From an uncultured Eubacteriales bacterium (GTDB taxonomy: Bacteria; Bacillota; Clostridia; Oscillospirales; Oscillospiraceae), in contig ONSW01000005.1 of the NCBI GenBank assembly GCA_900320595.1, positions 1-64,000 on the forward strand: 64,000 nt of DNA. The letters run 5' to 3'. The first letter of the stretch is position 1, and each line of letters begins with the position of its first letter. The notes under the pieces were generated by a model. The model ran no database searches. It was not told where the DNA came from and saw nothing but the letters and a program-made list of their open reading frames with translations. Shown here piece by piece: positions 16,418 through 24,958 of the stretch. The position numbers and the translations under genes are program-made.

Positions 16418-16475
16418 AATGACGGCATCGGTCAATGTGGTCATGCCTGCATGACCACATGACCTAATGGCGTCA
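16418..16475. terminator. Long hairpin downstream of the tRNA-Gln remnant
   Basis: Nearly continuous stem TGACG-CAT-GGTCA-TGTGGTCATG against its reverse complement around a CCTG loop. There is no clear T-run, so it may act as an RNA processing or structural element rather than a terminator. Confidence 0.55.
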
Positions 16476-16486
16476 ATTCGACGCTG

Positions 16487-16532
16487 TGGCTGGGATGGCG
16501 GGACTCGAACCCACTATATACACTACATCCCA
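16487..16532 (-). pseudogene. tRNA-Gln remnant lacking the anticodon region
   Basis: Minus strand starts TGGGATGTAGTGTATA and continues straight to GTGGGTTCGAGTCCCGCCAT and CCCAGCCA. The acceptor stem (TGGGATG/CATCCCA), T-arm, G discriminator and CCA are intact, as in clostridial tRNA-Gln. About 29 bases covering the D-loop, anticodon arm and variable loop are gone. Confidence 0.7.
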
Positions 16533-16551
16533 TCGGCTGTGTACGAAAGAA

Positions 16552-16572
16552 CCGGCGGCCGTCGGCCGCCGG
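16552..16572. repeat. GC-rich perfect hairpin between tRNAs
   Basis: CCGGCGGCC-GTC-GGCCGCCGG, between tRNA-His and the tRNA-Gln remnant. It may be a processing signal of the tRNA transcript. Confidence 0.5.
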
Positions 16573-16583
16573 CCTCTCTCATG

Positions 16584-16660
16584 TGGGGTGGGATATGGGG
16601 CTCGAACCCACGACACCCGGAACCACAATCCGGTGCTCTACCAACTGAGCTAATCCCACC
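16584..16660 (-). tRNA. tRNA-His (anticodon GTG)
   Basis: Anticodon arm CCGGA-TTGTGGT-TCCGG. The extra G at -1 (16660) faces C73, the His identity element. CCA is encoded. Confidence 0.95.
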
Positions 16661-16736
16661 AAATCGTCCTCGCAAGCTGCGTATCGTCTCGCTTCCTCGA
16701 CAAGCTCGAAAGCTCGCTCACTTCGCTGCTCGTCCT

Positions 16737-16773
16737 CCCAAAAACAGACCCGCTTACGCTGGGCTCTGTTTTT
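16737..16773. repeat. Hairpin in tRNA spacer
   Basis: AAAAACAGA...TCTGTTTTT stem, nested inside a longer-range CCTCGCA/TGCGAGG pair. It lies between tRNA-Arg and tRNA-His; role unknown. Confidence 0.45.
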
Positions 16774-16811
16774 GAAAATGCGAGGAGTTTCATTCTCCTT
16801 TTCGCCGTCTA

Positions 16812-16845
16812 ACCAAATCAAAGCCCAACGAAGTGGGTTTGATTT
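16812..16845. repeat. Hairpin repeat, copy 2
   Basis: Same CCAAATCAAAGCCCA hairpin as at 16376-16409. Confidence 0.75.
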
Positions 16846-16934
16846 GGAAAAGGAAGAAGGAACTGACGGATGTGCAGTTTTCGCGGCTCTTACGCAAACC
16901 GCAGAAACGGAACGGAGTCTGTTTCTTCTGACGA

Positions 16935-17011
16935 TGGCACGCCAAGAGGGATTCGAACCCCCGACCTACTGCTTAGAAGGCAGTTGCTCTATCCTGCTGA
17001 GCTATTGGCGC
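16935..17011 (-). tRNA. tRNA-Arg (anticodon TCT)
   Basis: Anticodon arm ACTGC-CTTCTAA-GCAGT; T-arm GGGGGTTCGAATCCCTC; CCA encoded; G discriminator. Confidence 0.95.
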
Positions 17012-17047
17012 ATATTGGTGCTTCCCGCTCAGCAAGCGCTGCAAAAA

Positions 17048-17121
17048 TGGAGCGGGTGATGGGAATCGAACCCACGTATCCAGCTTGGAAGGCTGGTGTT
17101 CTACCATTGAACTACACCCGC
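17048..17121 (-). tRNA. tRNA-Gly (anticodon TCC)
   Basis: Acceptor GCGGGTG/CATCACCCGC region with T discriminator and CCA; anticodon arm CCAGC-CTTCCAA-GCTGG. First gene of the minus-strand tRNA cluster. Confidence 0.95.
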
Positions 17122-17316
17122 AGGGGGCTCAATCCACATTCAGCCTTGAGATAATACCACAGGCGAACCCCGAATGTCAATCTTTTTTCTTATTTTTTCC
17201 TGCCCGTACGCGGAATTCTTTCCCGATTTGGAAAAGAATACAAAATAATCTGTATAAAAGCGACAAATATTCAATTATTTTTTAGTCGATTTAGCGATTA
17301 GAAGCGTCAAAGCGGA

Positions 17317-17390
17317 TTGACAAAGAAGATTTCAGCCGCTATAATAAGAGAACGAAAATACATACCCTAACACCATTTTCGCGTATGTAT
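17317..17390 (+). promoter_or_regulatory. Consensus promoter of the opp operon with downstream inverted repeat
   Basis: TTGACA (17317-17322), 17 bases, TATAAT (17340-17345): a perfect sigma-A consensus. An inverted repeat ATACATAC (17358-17365) / GTATGTAT (17383-17390) lies in the leader and could be an operator. Confidence 0.8.
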
Positions 17391-17412
17391 TAATAAAATA
17401 GGAGGAAAAGAA

Positions 17413-19446
17413 ATGAAAAGATTTCTCGCACTGCTTCTTGCGGTCGTGATGGTCTTCGCCCTTGCCGCCTGCGGCCAGAGCGCTGCTCCTGCCACTTCCG
17501 CGCCCGCCGACTCTGCGGCGGACAATTCCGGTGACGCCGCACCCGCTGCGGAAGAATCAGGAAGAAGTGAAGTTGATTCGTATAGCCTGCTCTATGCGTT
17601 CAACATCACCACGCTGGATTATCTCTATGATAACCACAGCACCAACGGTGACTTCACCGCGAACTTCACCGAAGGTCTGCTCACCCAGGACAACCACGGC
17701 GTTCTCGTCCCCGGTATGGCCATCGAGTGGGCTCCCAACGAGGATGCTTCCGAGTGGACGTTCACCATCCGTGACGACGCTGTCTGGTCCACCGCTTCCG
17801 GTGAAGAGTATGCGCCTGTTACCGCTGAAGACTTTGTTACCGGTCTGAAGCACGCCGCCGATTCCTCGAGCCTTGTCCTCGGCCTTGTCAAGCCCCTGAT
17901 CAAGGGCCTTGCCGAGTATGCTGACGGCACCGGCAGCTGGGAAGACGTTGGCATCAAGGCTGACGGCAACAAGCTGGTCTACACCCTGACCGGCCCCTGC
18001 GGCTACTTCGACGGTCTGACCACCTACAACGTCCTCAGACCTCTGAATGCTGAGTTCTTCGAATCCATGGGCGATTCCTTCGGCGCTGTTGATCCCGCCT
18101 CCATCCTGTACAACGGCTGCTACATCCTCTCCTCTGTCGTTCCCGGCCAGGAAGTCAAGTTTGACGCCAACCCGAACTACTACGACAAGGACAACGTTCA
18201 TGTCAAGCACGTCACCGTCACCTACACCGACGGTAAGGACCCGATGCAGAACTTCAACATGTTCGTGAACGGCGAAGTTACCACCACCGCCATCCAGCTC
18301 GGCCAGCCCGAGATGGTCGCGAAGGCCAACGAGCTCTATCCGGACAACCAGTTCAAGGGCATGACCACCTCCACCTCTTTCTGGGGCGCTTTCAACTGGG
18401 ATAGACAGTCCTACGCTCTGTGGACCGACGCCAACAAGAGCACCACTGCCAAGACCACTGACGACCAGAAGGCCGACACCCATGCCGCTATCCTCAACAA
18501 GTACTTCCGTCTCGGCGTTTACGCCGCCTACTCCGAGAAGGCTTACTATGAAGTCGCTCTCGGCGAGATCGCGGAAGACAGAGCCAGAAACACCCTCACT
18601 CCTTACACCTTCGCTACGCTGAGCACGGGCGAGTCCTACGGTTCCCTCGTGACGAAGTACCTCGAGCAGGAAGAGGAAGCCTTCGTTGGCATCGATCTCA
18701 ACGACGGCCATGATGCCTGGTACAATCCTGAGAGAGCTGTTGCTTTCATGGAGAAGGCCAAGGCTGAACTCGGCGATTCCGTCAAGGAGTGGCCGGTACA
18801 CCTCGACATGGTCGAGAACGGAACGGACGAACAGGCCAAGAACATGGCTCTTGCCATGCAGAAGTCCATCGAAGATGCGATCGGCGATTACGTCAAGATC
18901 GACCTCATCTTCCTTGACAACGACGAGCAGGTCAATGACGCCTTCTACACCAACGAGCGCGGCGAAGACAACTCTGTCGACCTCGCTTTCGCGGCTGGCT
19001 GGGGCCCGGACTACGGCGATCCTTACACCTACATCCACTGCTTCGACCCGTCTGACGGCGACATGATGCTCTACTCCGGCATCACCCCGATCATCACCGA
19101 TAACACCCAGCGTCCTGACTCCCAGACTGAGGCTCTCGAGGCCATCGGCCTGACCGAGATCAAGCCCCTGATGGATCAGGCGAACGCCGCCACCGGTGAC
19201 GAGAGAATCGATCTCTTCGCCCAGGTTGAGGCCAAGCTGCTTGCCAACGGCATCCTCAGACCCTTCGCCACCAGAGGCGCCGGCCTCGGCGTGTCCAAGG
19301 TCAAGCCCTTCTCCGCCGGCTACGGCCTCTACGGTCAGGCTTCGACCAACATTGTTCCTTACTTCAAGTACATGGTCGTTTACGATCAGCCCGTCACGGC
19401 CGACGAGTACTATGCTGCTAAGGAAGCCTGGCTTGCTGGCGACTGA
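17413..19446 (+). CDS. oppA: Oligopeptide ABC transporter substrate-binding lipoprotein
   Basis: A 677-aa extracellular binding protein (SBP_bac_5/OppA family). It has a signal peptide with lipobox ALAACG, a short Ala/Pro-rich linker, then the family core (FTEGLLTQDNHGVLVPGMAI, VTAEDFVTGLKHAAD). Codon use is strikingly uniform and optimised compared with neighbours, as expected for an abundant protein. A hairpin just downstream may keep its expression above that of the permease genes. Peptide binding is inferred from the family. Confidence 0.92.
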   Translation: MKRFLALLLAVVMVFALAACGQSAAPATSAPADSAADNSGDAAPAAEESGRSEVDSYSLLYAFNITTLDYLYDNHSTNGDFTANFTEGLLTQDNHGVLVPGMAIEWAPNEDASEWTFTIRDDAVWSTASGEEYAPVTAEDFVTGLKHAADSSSLVLGLVKPLIKGLAEYADGTGSWEDVGIKADGNKLVYTLTGPCGYFDGLTTYNVLRPLNAEFFESMGDSFGAVDPASILYNGCYILSSVVPGQEVKFDANPNYYDKDNVHVKHVTVTYTDGKDPMQNFNMFVNGEVTTTAIQLGQPEMVAKANELYPDNQFKGMTTSTSFWGAFNWDRQSYALWTDANKSTTAKTTDDQKADTHAAILNKYFRLGVYAAYSEKAYYEVALGEIAEDRARNTLTPYTFATLSTGESYGSLVTKYLEQEEEAFVGIDLNDGHDAWYNPERAVAFMEKAKAELGDSVKEWPVHLDMVENGTDEQAKNMALAMQKSIEDAIGDYVKIDLIFLDNDEQVNDAFYTNERGEDNSVDLAFAAGWGPDYGDPYTYIHCFDPSDGDMMLYSGITPIITDNTQRPDSQTEALEAIGLTEIKPLMDQANAATGDERIDLFAQVEAKLLANGILRPFATRGAGLGVSKVKPFSAGYGLYGQASTNIVPYFKYMVVYDQPVTADEYYAAKEAWLAGD

Positions 19447-19494
19447 TATCTGATTTTCCACAGCATTCGCAAATTCTGAATAAGCTATAGAAAA

Positions 19495-19529
19495 TGAGAG
19501 CTAGAAGATGCTCATTCCTCTAGCTCTCA
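19495..19529 (+). terminator. Attenuating hairpin between oppA and oppB
   Basis: TGAGAGCTAGA / TCTAGCTCTCA with a 13-base loop and only a weak T-run. It probably gives partial termination or mRNA stabilisation upstream of the permease genes. Confidence 0.65.
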
Positions 19530-19554
19530 GTTTCTCTTGTTAGGAGTTGTTCTC

Positions 19555-21054
19555 ATGAGCAAGGGTTATATCCTTAAGAGACTGATTCGATCGGTCATTT
19601 CCATTCTGTTGATAATGCTGATCGTTTTCACCCTGGTCTATACGCTCGTTCCGCGCAACAGTATCTTTTCCGGCGACGACGGATACAGAAAGCTTGCCTC
19701 AAAGCCGGACGACAAGACTGACTACATGTATAATATCTGGCAGAAGCTCGGATATCTGACCTTCGTGCGCTCCGCCGATTATTTCCAGACGATCTACGAC
19801 GTGGATTCTCCAGAGATGGCCGCTGCGCTCGAGCCGGGTTCGGAAGCCGGTGAACAGTTCAAGGCCAAGTACGAAGCCGAGGGGTATACGGTCGAACAGT
19901 ATACCAAAAGCGGCCGTTACTACGCCTATAAGGACATTCCCGTCATCAAGCATGTGGCAGTCTGGTTTTCAGATCTGATCGAGATCGACACACCGATGTC
20001 TGTTCAGGATGAAAACAATCCGGACCTGAAGCGCGGGCTCTCTTTCGGCAGAACCGAATCGGGCGGCATCGCTCTTATAGGAAGCGGAACGACTCACAAA
20101 TACCTGATCTATACCGACAGCCACTTCCCCTGGCTGCATCAGAACGTCATCAAGCTCTGCTTCGGCGATTCCTATCCCACGTATCAGGGGCTTGATGTTA
20201 TGTCTGTCCTGTTCCAGACGCAGGGAACAGAAGTTAAAAGACCGGTAACATACGCGACCGGCAAGGAAGGCGAATCCGGTATCATCTTCGGTTCGCTTAC
20301 CTACAAGAAAATTCTCGACCGTCTTGATCGGCAGAAATTTGTCGACAACTACGCGACCTTCCAGACGGCTAAGAATCAGCCGTCCATGATCGGTACTTCC
20401 TTTATTATCGGCATCTTCGCCATGTTGATTTCCTATGGCCTGGGTCTGCCCATCGGTATCCTGATGGCCAGAAAGAAAGACAAGCTTGCCGATAAACTGG
20501 GCATGGTCTATATCATCTTTATCATCGCCGTGCCATCGCTGGCATACATCTATTTGTTCCGGTATTTTGCCACTGCGGCCTTCGACCTGCCGTCCGTTTT
20601 CACGACCTACGGCGCGTCTGATATCCGCTCGTGGATCCTTCCTACGATTTCGCTTGCACTCCCGTCCATTGCCAGCCTGATGCTTTGGACCAGAAGATAT
20701 GTTGTGGACCAGATGAGCCAGGACTATGTCAAGTTCGCAAAGGCGAAGGGTCTCAACCAGAGAGAAATTTTCAACAACCACATCTTTAAAAACGCAAGTA
20801 TCCCGATCGCGCAGGGAATCCCGGCCTCTCTTGCCGGATGCATCGCCGGCGCCATCATTACCGAATCCATCTACGCCGTTGGCGGTATGGGCAAAATGCT
20901 TCCGAACGCGATCCAGCAGCACAACAACGTAATGGTCGTGGCACTGGCCTTTATCTTCTCCACCGTTTCGGTGCTGTCCGTGCTGGCCGGAGATATTATC
21001 CTGACAAAGGTCGATCCGCGCATTTCGCTCACAGAAAAGGCAGGGAGATCATAA
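19555..21054 (+). CDS. oppB: Oligopeptide ABC transporter permease, large OppB type
   Basis: A 499-aa inner-membrane permease. TM1 lies near residues 12-32. An extracytoplasmic insertion of about 240 residues follows before the remaining five TM segments; usual OppB proteins are ~310 aa, so the insertion is large. The EAA loop that docks with the ATPases is FAKAKGLNQREIFNNHIFKN. The ATG at 19555 follows TAGGAG. Confidence 0.9.
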   Translation: MSKGYILKRLIRSVISILLIMLIVFTLVYTLVPRNSIFSGDDGYRKLASKPDDKTDYMYNIWQKLGYLTFVRSADYFQTIYDVDSPEMAAALEPGSEAGEQFKAKYEAEGYTVEQYTKSGRYYAYKDIPVIKHVAVWFSDLIEIDTPMSVQDENNPDLKRGLSFGRTESGGIALIGSGTTHKYLIYTDSHFPWLHQNVIKLCFGDSYPTYQGLDVMSVLFQTQGTEVKRPVTYATGKEGESGIIFGSLTYKKILDRLDRQKFVDNYATFQTAKNQPSMIGTSFIIGIFAMLISYGLGLPIGILMARKKDKLADKLGMVYIIFIIAVPSLAYIYLFRYFATAAFDLPSVFTTYGASDIRSWILPTISLALPSIASLMLWTRRYVVDQMSQDYVKFAKAKGLNQREIFNNHIFKNASIPIAQGIPASLAGCIAGAIITESIYAVGGMGKMLPNAIQQHNNVMVVALAFIFSTVSVLSVLAGDIILTKVDPRISLTEKAGRS

Positions 21055-21992
21055 TGGACGAGAAAATTTTGGAAAACAAAAATGATCTCTTCGGATTCGC
21101 ATCTTTTGATAAATATGAATCCGAACATATTGCCGCGCCGCAGTATTCCTATTGGAAGTCCGTATGGCGGACATTCGTAAAAAACAAGTTCACCGTTGCC
21201 GTTGCCATACTGATGCTCGTTCTGGTGCTCTTCGCGTTGATCCAGCCGTCGATCTCCGGATACGATCCGCTAATCGCCCCGAACGTCAACGACTCTGAGA
21301 TGAGATTCATCAAGCCCTGTGCCGAGCATATCTTCGGTACCGACAACCTGGGCAACGAGGTGTTCGACGTCGTGTGGGCCGGTGCGAGAAACTCGATCAT
21401 CATCAGCTTCGTCTGCACCTTCATTACCATGTTCATCGGCGTTGTGGTCGGCGCGATCTGGGGCTTCTCCAAGAGTATGGACAAGTGGATGCTTGAGATT
21501 TACAACATCGTATCCAACGTCCCGTTCCTTCTTCTGGCGATGATCCTCTCTTACGTTCTCGGCGCCGGCATGGGTACCCTGATCTTCGTTATGTGCGTGA
21601 CCGAGTGGGTGTTTGTCGCATTCTTTATCCGTACCCAGGTCATGATCATCCGTGACAGAGAGTATAACCTCGCTTCCAAGTGCCTCGGCACGAGCACCTG
21701 GACCATGATCAAGAACAATATCCTTCCCTACCTGATCTCGGTCATTATGACCTATGTCTCGAGAATGATCCCCTCTCTGATCTCCTATGAGGTTTTCCTT
21801 TCGTACATGGGCCTCGGCCTTGGCGTGACGAAAGCATCTCTCGGCCGCATGATCTCGATCTACACTTCGTATATGAACGGATATCCGCATCTGTTCTGGA
21901 TCCCGGTTACCGTGCTTGCCGTCCTCTCCATTTCTCTCTATATCGTCGGTCAGAGACTCGCGGATGCGGCTGACCCGCGTACGCATATGTAA
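21054..21992 (+). CDS. oppC: Oligopeptide ABC transporter permease OppC
   Basis: A 312-aa permease with an N-terminal cytoplasmic segment, TM1 around residues 48-68, the conserved HIFGTDNLGNEVFDVVWAGA, and the EAA loop LASKCLGTSTWTMIKNNILP. Its ATG shares a base with the oppB stop (TAATG), so translation is coupled. Confidence 0.92.
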   Translation: MDEKILENKNDLFGFASFDKYESEHIAAPQYSYWKSVWRTFVKNKFTVAVAILMLVLVLFALIQPSISGYDPLIAPNVNDSEMRFIKPCAEHIFGTDNLGNEVFDVVWAGARNSIIISFVCTFITMFIGVVVGAIWGFSKSMDKWMLEIYNIVSNVPFLLLAMILSYVLGAGMGTLIFVMCVTEWVFVAFFIRTQVMIIRDREYNLASKCLGTSTWTMIKNNILPYLISVIMTYVSRMIPSLISYEVFLSYMGLGLGVTKASLGRMISIYTSYMNGYPHLFWIPVTVLAVLSISLYIVGQRLADAADPRTHM

Positions 21993-22008
21993 GGAGGGAA
22001 GCAGGATA

Positions 22009-23082
22009 ATGGACGAAACGAAAAATGTAATCATTTCCGCAAAAGACATCGAGGTCAAGTTCCGCGTTCGCGACAAGTATCTCACGGCCATCCGGAATGT
22101 TTCCCTGGATCTGTATGAGGGCGAGACCTTTGCCATCGTCGGCGAGTCCGGCTCGGGCAAATCGGTGTTCACCAAGACCTTTACGGGCATGCTGGAGTCC
22201 AACGGAACGATCTCGAACGGCTCCGTCATGTTCCACGGAACGGATCTGACCAAGCTCAGGACAGATAAGGACTGGGAAGGCATCCGCGGCGCGAAGATCT
22301 CCACGATCTTCCAGGACCCCATGACCTCCCTCAACCCCATCCGTACCATCGGCTCGCAGATCACCGAAGTCATCGAAAAGCACCAGAAGATCTCCAAGGC
22401 CGAGGCAAAGCAGCAGGCCATCGAGATGATGGACCGCGTCGGTATCCCGGATGCGGCCAACCGCTTTGACGAGTATCCCTTCCAGTATTCCGGCGGCATG
22501 CGTCAGCGTATCGTGATTGCCATTGCGCTGAGCTGCCATCCCGAGATCCTGATCTGCGACGAGCCGACGACGGCTTTGGATGTCACCATCCAGGCGCAGA
22601 TCATCAAGCTGATCCGCGATCTGCAGAAGGAGCTTGGCTTCACCACGCTCTATATCACGCATGACCTCGGCGTCGTGGCCAACGTGGCCGACCGCGTCGG
22701 CGTCATGTACGGCGGCCAGATCATCGAGTACGGCACGGTCGAGGAGATCTTCTTCGATCCGAGACATCCCTATACCTGGGCCCTTTTGTCCAGCCTTCCG
22801 CAGCTTGGCGTGAAGGGAGAGGATCTGTTCTACATCACGGGCACGCCGCCTTCTCTGTTCAACGAGATCAAGGGCGATGCGTTCGCACCGCGCAACGAGC
22901 ACGCTCTCAACATCGATTTCCAGGAGGAGCCGCCCTTCTTTAAGGTGAGCAACACGCACTATGCCAAAACCTGGCTGCTTGATCCGCGTGCGCCGAAGCT
23001 TGAAAAGCCCGAGGTCATCCGTGACCTGCACGAGAAGATCAAACTGATGACGGATAAGGGAGGTGCTTTCCATGTCGACTGA
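22009..23082 (+). CDS. oppD: Oligopeptide ABC transporter ATPase OppD
   Basis: A 357-aa ATPase with Walker [12 protein letters not shown], signature [15 protein letters not shown], Walker [14 protein letters not shown] and the H-switch THDLGVVA. The C-terminal oligopeptide-transporter extension is present (about residues 235-330) but lacks the four Cys seen in some members. The start MDETKN follows AAGGAGGG. Confidence 0.92.
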   Translation: MDETKNVIISAKDIEVKFRVRDKYLTAIRNVSLDLYEGETFAIVGESGSGKSVFTKTFTGMLESNGTISNGSVMFHGTDLTKLRTDKDWEGIRGAKISTIFQDPMTSLNPIRTIGSQITEVIEKHQKISKAEAKQQAIEMMDRVGIPDAANRFDEYPFQYSGGMRQRIVIAIALSCHPEILICDEPTTALDVTIQAQIIKLIRDLQKELGFTTLYITHDLGVVANVADRVGVMYGGQIIEYGTVEEIFFDPRHPYTWALLSSLPQLGVKGEDLFYITGTPPSLFNEIKGDAFAPRNEHALNIDFQEEPPFFKVSNTHYAKTWLLDPRAPKLEKPEVIRDLHEKIKLMTDKGGAFHVD

Positions 23083-24034
23083 AGACAGAGAAGTGATCCT
23101 GTCCATCAAACACGTTGACGTGACCTTCGAAACAGGACACAAAAAGAAGCTGCGCGCTGTAAAAGACGCGAACTTTGACATCTATAAGGGCGAGACTTTC
23201 GCGCTGGTCGGTGAATCCGGCTCGGGCAAAACGACGCTGGGACGCGCCATCATGCGCATCAACCCCTGCAGCGCCGGCGAGATCCTCTTCGAGGGCAAAC
23301 GCATCTCCGGCAAAATCTCCCGGGAAGAGGACCGCAATGTGGTCCGCAACATCCAGATGATTTTCCAGGATCCCGCCGCTTCCCTCAACGAGCGCGCTAC
23401 GATCGAGTACTGTGTCTCCGAAGGCCTGTACAACTTCCATCTTTACAAGGATGAGAACGAACGGATCGAAAAGGTGGACCGCGCGCTTGAGTCTGTGGGT
23501 CTGCTGCCAGAGCATAAATCGCGCTATCCGCACGAGTTTTCCGGCGGTCAGCGTCAGCGCGTCGGCATTGCGCGCGCGATGATCATGGATCCCAAGTTCA
23601 TCGTCGCGGATGAGCCGATCTCGGCTCTGGATGTGTCGATCCGTGCGCAGGTGCTGAACCTGATGAACAAGCTCAAGGCCGAAAAAAACCTGACCTATCT
23701 TTTCATCGCGCATGACCTGTCCGTCGTCCGCTTCATTGCTGACAGGATCGCGGTCATCCATCTCGGCGAGATCGTCGAGATCGCTGAATCCGAAACGCTG
23801 TTCAAGTATCCGATGCACCCCTACACCGTATCGCTGCTTTCGGCGGTTCCGATGCCGGACCCGATCGTGGAAAAGACGAGACACCACATCGTCTACGATC
23901 CGTCCAAACTCGAGCAGACCGACGAGCAGCGCGAGCTGCGTGAAGTGCGTCCGGGCCATTTCGTGTTCTGCACGAACAACGAGTTCGCCCGGTACCGGGA
24001 GAAAATGGACCGGATGGAGCAGGAGCTCGGCTGA
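23072..24034 (+). CDS. oppF: Oligopeptide ABC transporter ATPase OppF
   Basis: A 320-aa ATPase with Walker [15 protein letters not shown], signature [15 protein letters not shown] and Walker [15 protein letters not shown]. The C-terminal domain ends with a Cys-containing [10 protein letters not shown]. It overlaps oppD by 11 bases and uses AAGGGAGG as ribosome site. Last gene of the operon, followed by a strong terminator. Confidence 0.92.
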   Translation: MSTEDREVILSIKHVDVTFETGHKKKLRAVKDANFDIYKGETFALVGESGSGKTTLGRAIMRINPCSAGEILFEGKRISGKISREEDRNVVRNIQMIFQDPAASLNERATIEYCVSEGLYNFHLYKDENERIEKVDRALESVGLLPEHKSRYPHEFSGGQRQRVGIARAMIMDPKFIVADEPISALDVSIRAQVLNLMNKLKAEKNLTYLFIAHDLSVVRFIADRIAVIHLGEIVEIAESETLFKYPMHPYTVSLLSAVPMPDPIVEKTRHHIVYDPSKLEQTDEQRELREVRPGHFVFCTNNEFARYREKMDRMEQELG

Positions 24035-24040
24035 AAAACA

Positions 24041-24080
24041 AAAAAGAAGATCAAACCGTTATCGGTTTGATCTTCTTTTT
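24041..24080. terminator. Bidirectional terminator after oppF
   Basis: AAAAAGAAGATCAAACCG-TTAT-CGGTTTGATCTTCTTTTT. Confidence 0.9.
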
Positions 24081-24126
24081 ATGCCAATTTAAGCGCGTGC
24101 ACGGCAACCGCCGCGGTCTTTCGTCT

Positions 24127-24543
24127 TCAGGGATAGAACACATAGGCGATGACGACCGCCGCAAGCAGATACACGATCCCGAGGAAAAGCGGATAATTGA
24201 ACGCGCCTTCGCGCTTTTCACGTGCGTCGCTGATGAATTTGGCAATGTCTTCTTCCTGCTGCATCTGCGCGCTGCGCCGGACAGCAAACCGTCTTGCGAT
24301 CGACCGCCCGCTGTGCTGAAGATAGTAATTGCTGACGTCAAAGTCGCCGTGCAGCACCAGGGAATAGATGATGCCGACGATGATCAGAAGAAGAGCGACG
24401 ATGGTCATCGCATCCGTAAAGACCAGAAGACGGTTTTGCTCCGCCCGCAATGCCGCGGCCAGCGGATAAACGAGCGTGATGATGAGATGAGAGAGGAGCA
24501 TCGAGGGACGGATGTTTTTCATTCGTTTGAACATAGACTTCAC
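24127..24543 (-). CDS. DUF3899-like small membrane protein
   Basis: A 138-aa protein with three hydrophobic segments (about residues 15-33, 45-65 and 115-135) and a charged central region (SGRSIARRFAVRRSAQMQQ). It matches the layout of DUF3899 proteins of Firmicutes. Function unknown. Transcribed towards the opp operon. Confidence 0.7.
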   Translation of the reverse strand: MKSMFKRMKNIRPSMLLSHLIITLVYPLAAALRAEQNRLLVFTDAMTIVALLLIIVGIIYSLVLHGDFDVSNYYLQHSGRSIARRFAVRRSAQMQQEEDIAKFISDAREKREGAFNYPLFLGIVYLLAAVVIAYVFYP

Positions 24544-24695
24544 CTGCCGGGCAGCGAAAAAGAAAGAGCTGCCCGCTTCTTATGTTTTATTGAGATGGCG
24601 CGCCGGGGCTGTCTTGCTTTTTCATCTTAACAGACAGGATGAGCTTCCGTCAAGAAGAAGGGAGAGAAAGCGAAGCCGTCCGACTCCCGCGCAGG

Positions 24696-24724
24696 TTGTC
24701 AAGCCGCGCAAGCGGTGGTATAAT
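24696..24724 (+). promoter_or_regulatory. Promoter of the alpha-glucosidase/ispE operon
   Basis: TTGTCA (24696-24701), 17 bases, TATAAT (24719-24724). The TATAAT is part of a 10-base direct repeat that flanks the inverted-repeat element 24729-24920, so the gene's leader is now about 230 bases long. Confidence 0.75.
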
Positions 24725-24930
24725 GATCATCAGATGGCGAAATCGATCGAGGATTCGATTGATTTCGCTGCCAAACGACAGGTTTGGCAGCGAATGATTC
24801 CAAGAATCATTCGCATGATGTTCATTGCAATGATTATAGGGCAAAACAGCCATGCTGTTTTGCTGCGCCGCAAAACGACGCGGCGAAAAACGCCTTCGTT
24901 TTTCGCCATCTTTTCATCATTATAATGATC
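24719..24930. mobile_element. MITE-like element with 10-bp target duplication and seven internal palindromes
   Basis: TATAATGATC occurs at 24719-24728 and again at 24921-24930. Inside are terminal inverted repeats AGATGGCGAAA (24732-24742) and TTTCGCCATCT (24901-24911). The 192-bp interior is a chain of palindromes: 24737-24768, 24769-24789, 24790-24814, 24822-24833, 24841-24863, 24866-24885 and 24882-24907. No protein is encoded. It separates the promoter -10 box from the ribosome site of the glucosidase gene. Confidence 0.75.
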
Positions 24931-24958
24931 TCATCAAGAAAAAAGAAGGAAAGCGAAC

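Noticed and set aside
17557..19461. 634-codon open frame on the minus strand across oppA
   Set aside because: It is the antisense shadow of a strongly codon-biased gene; its translation is low-complexity Val/Asp/Gly-rich and has no ribosome site.
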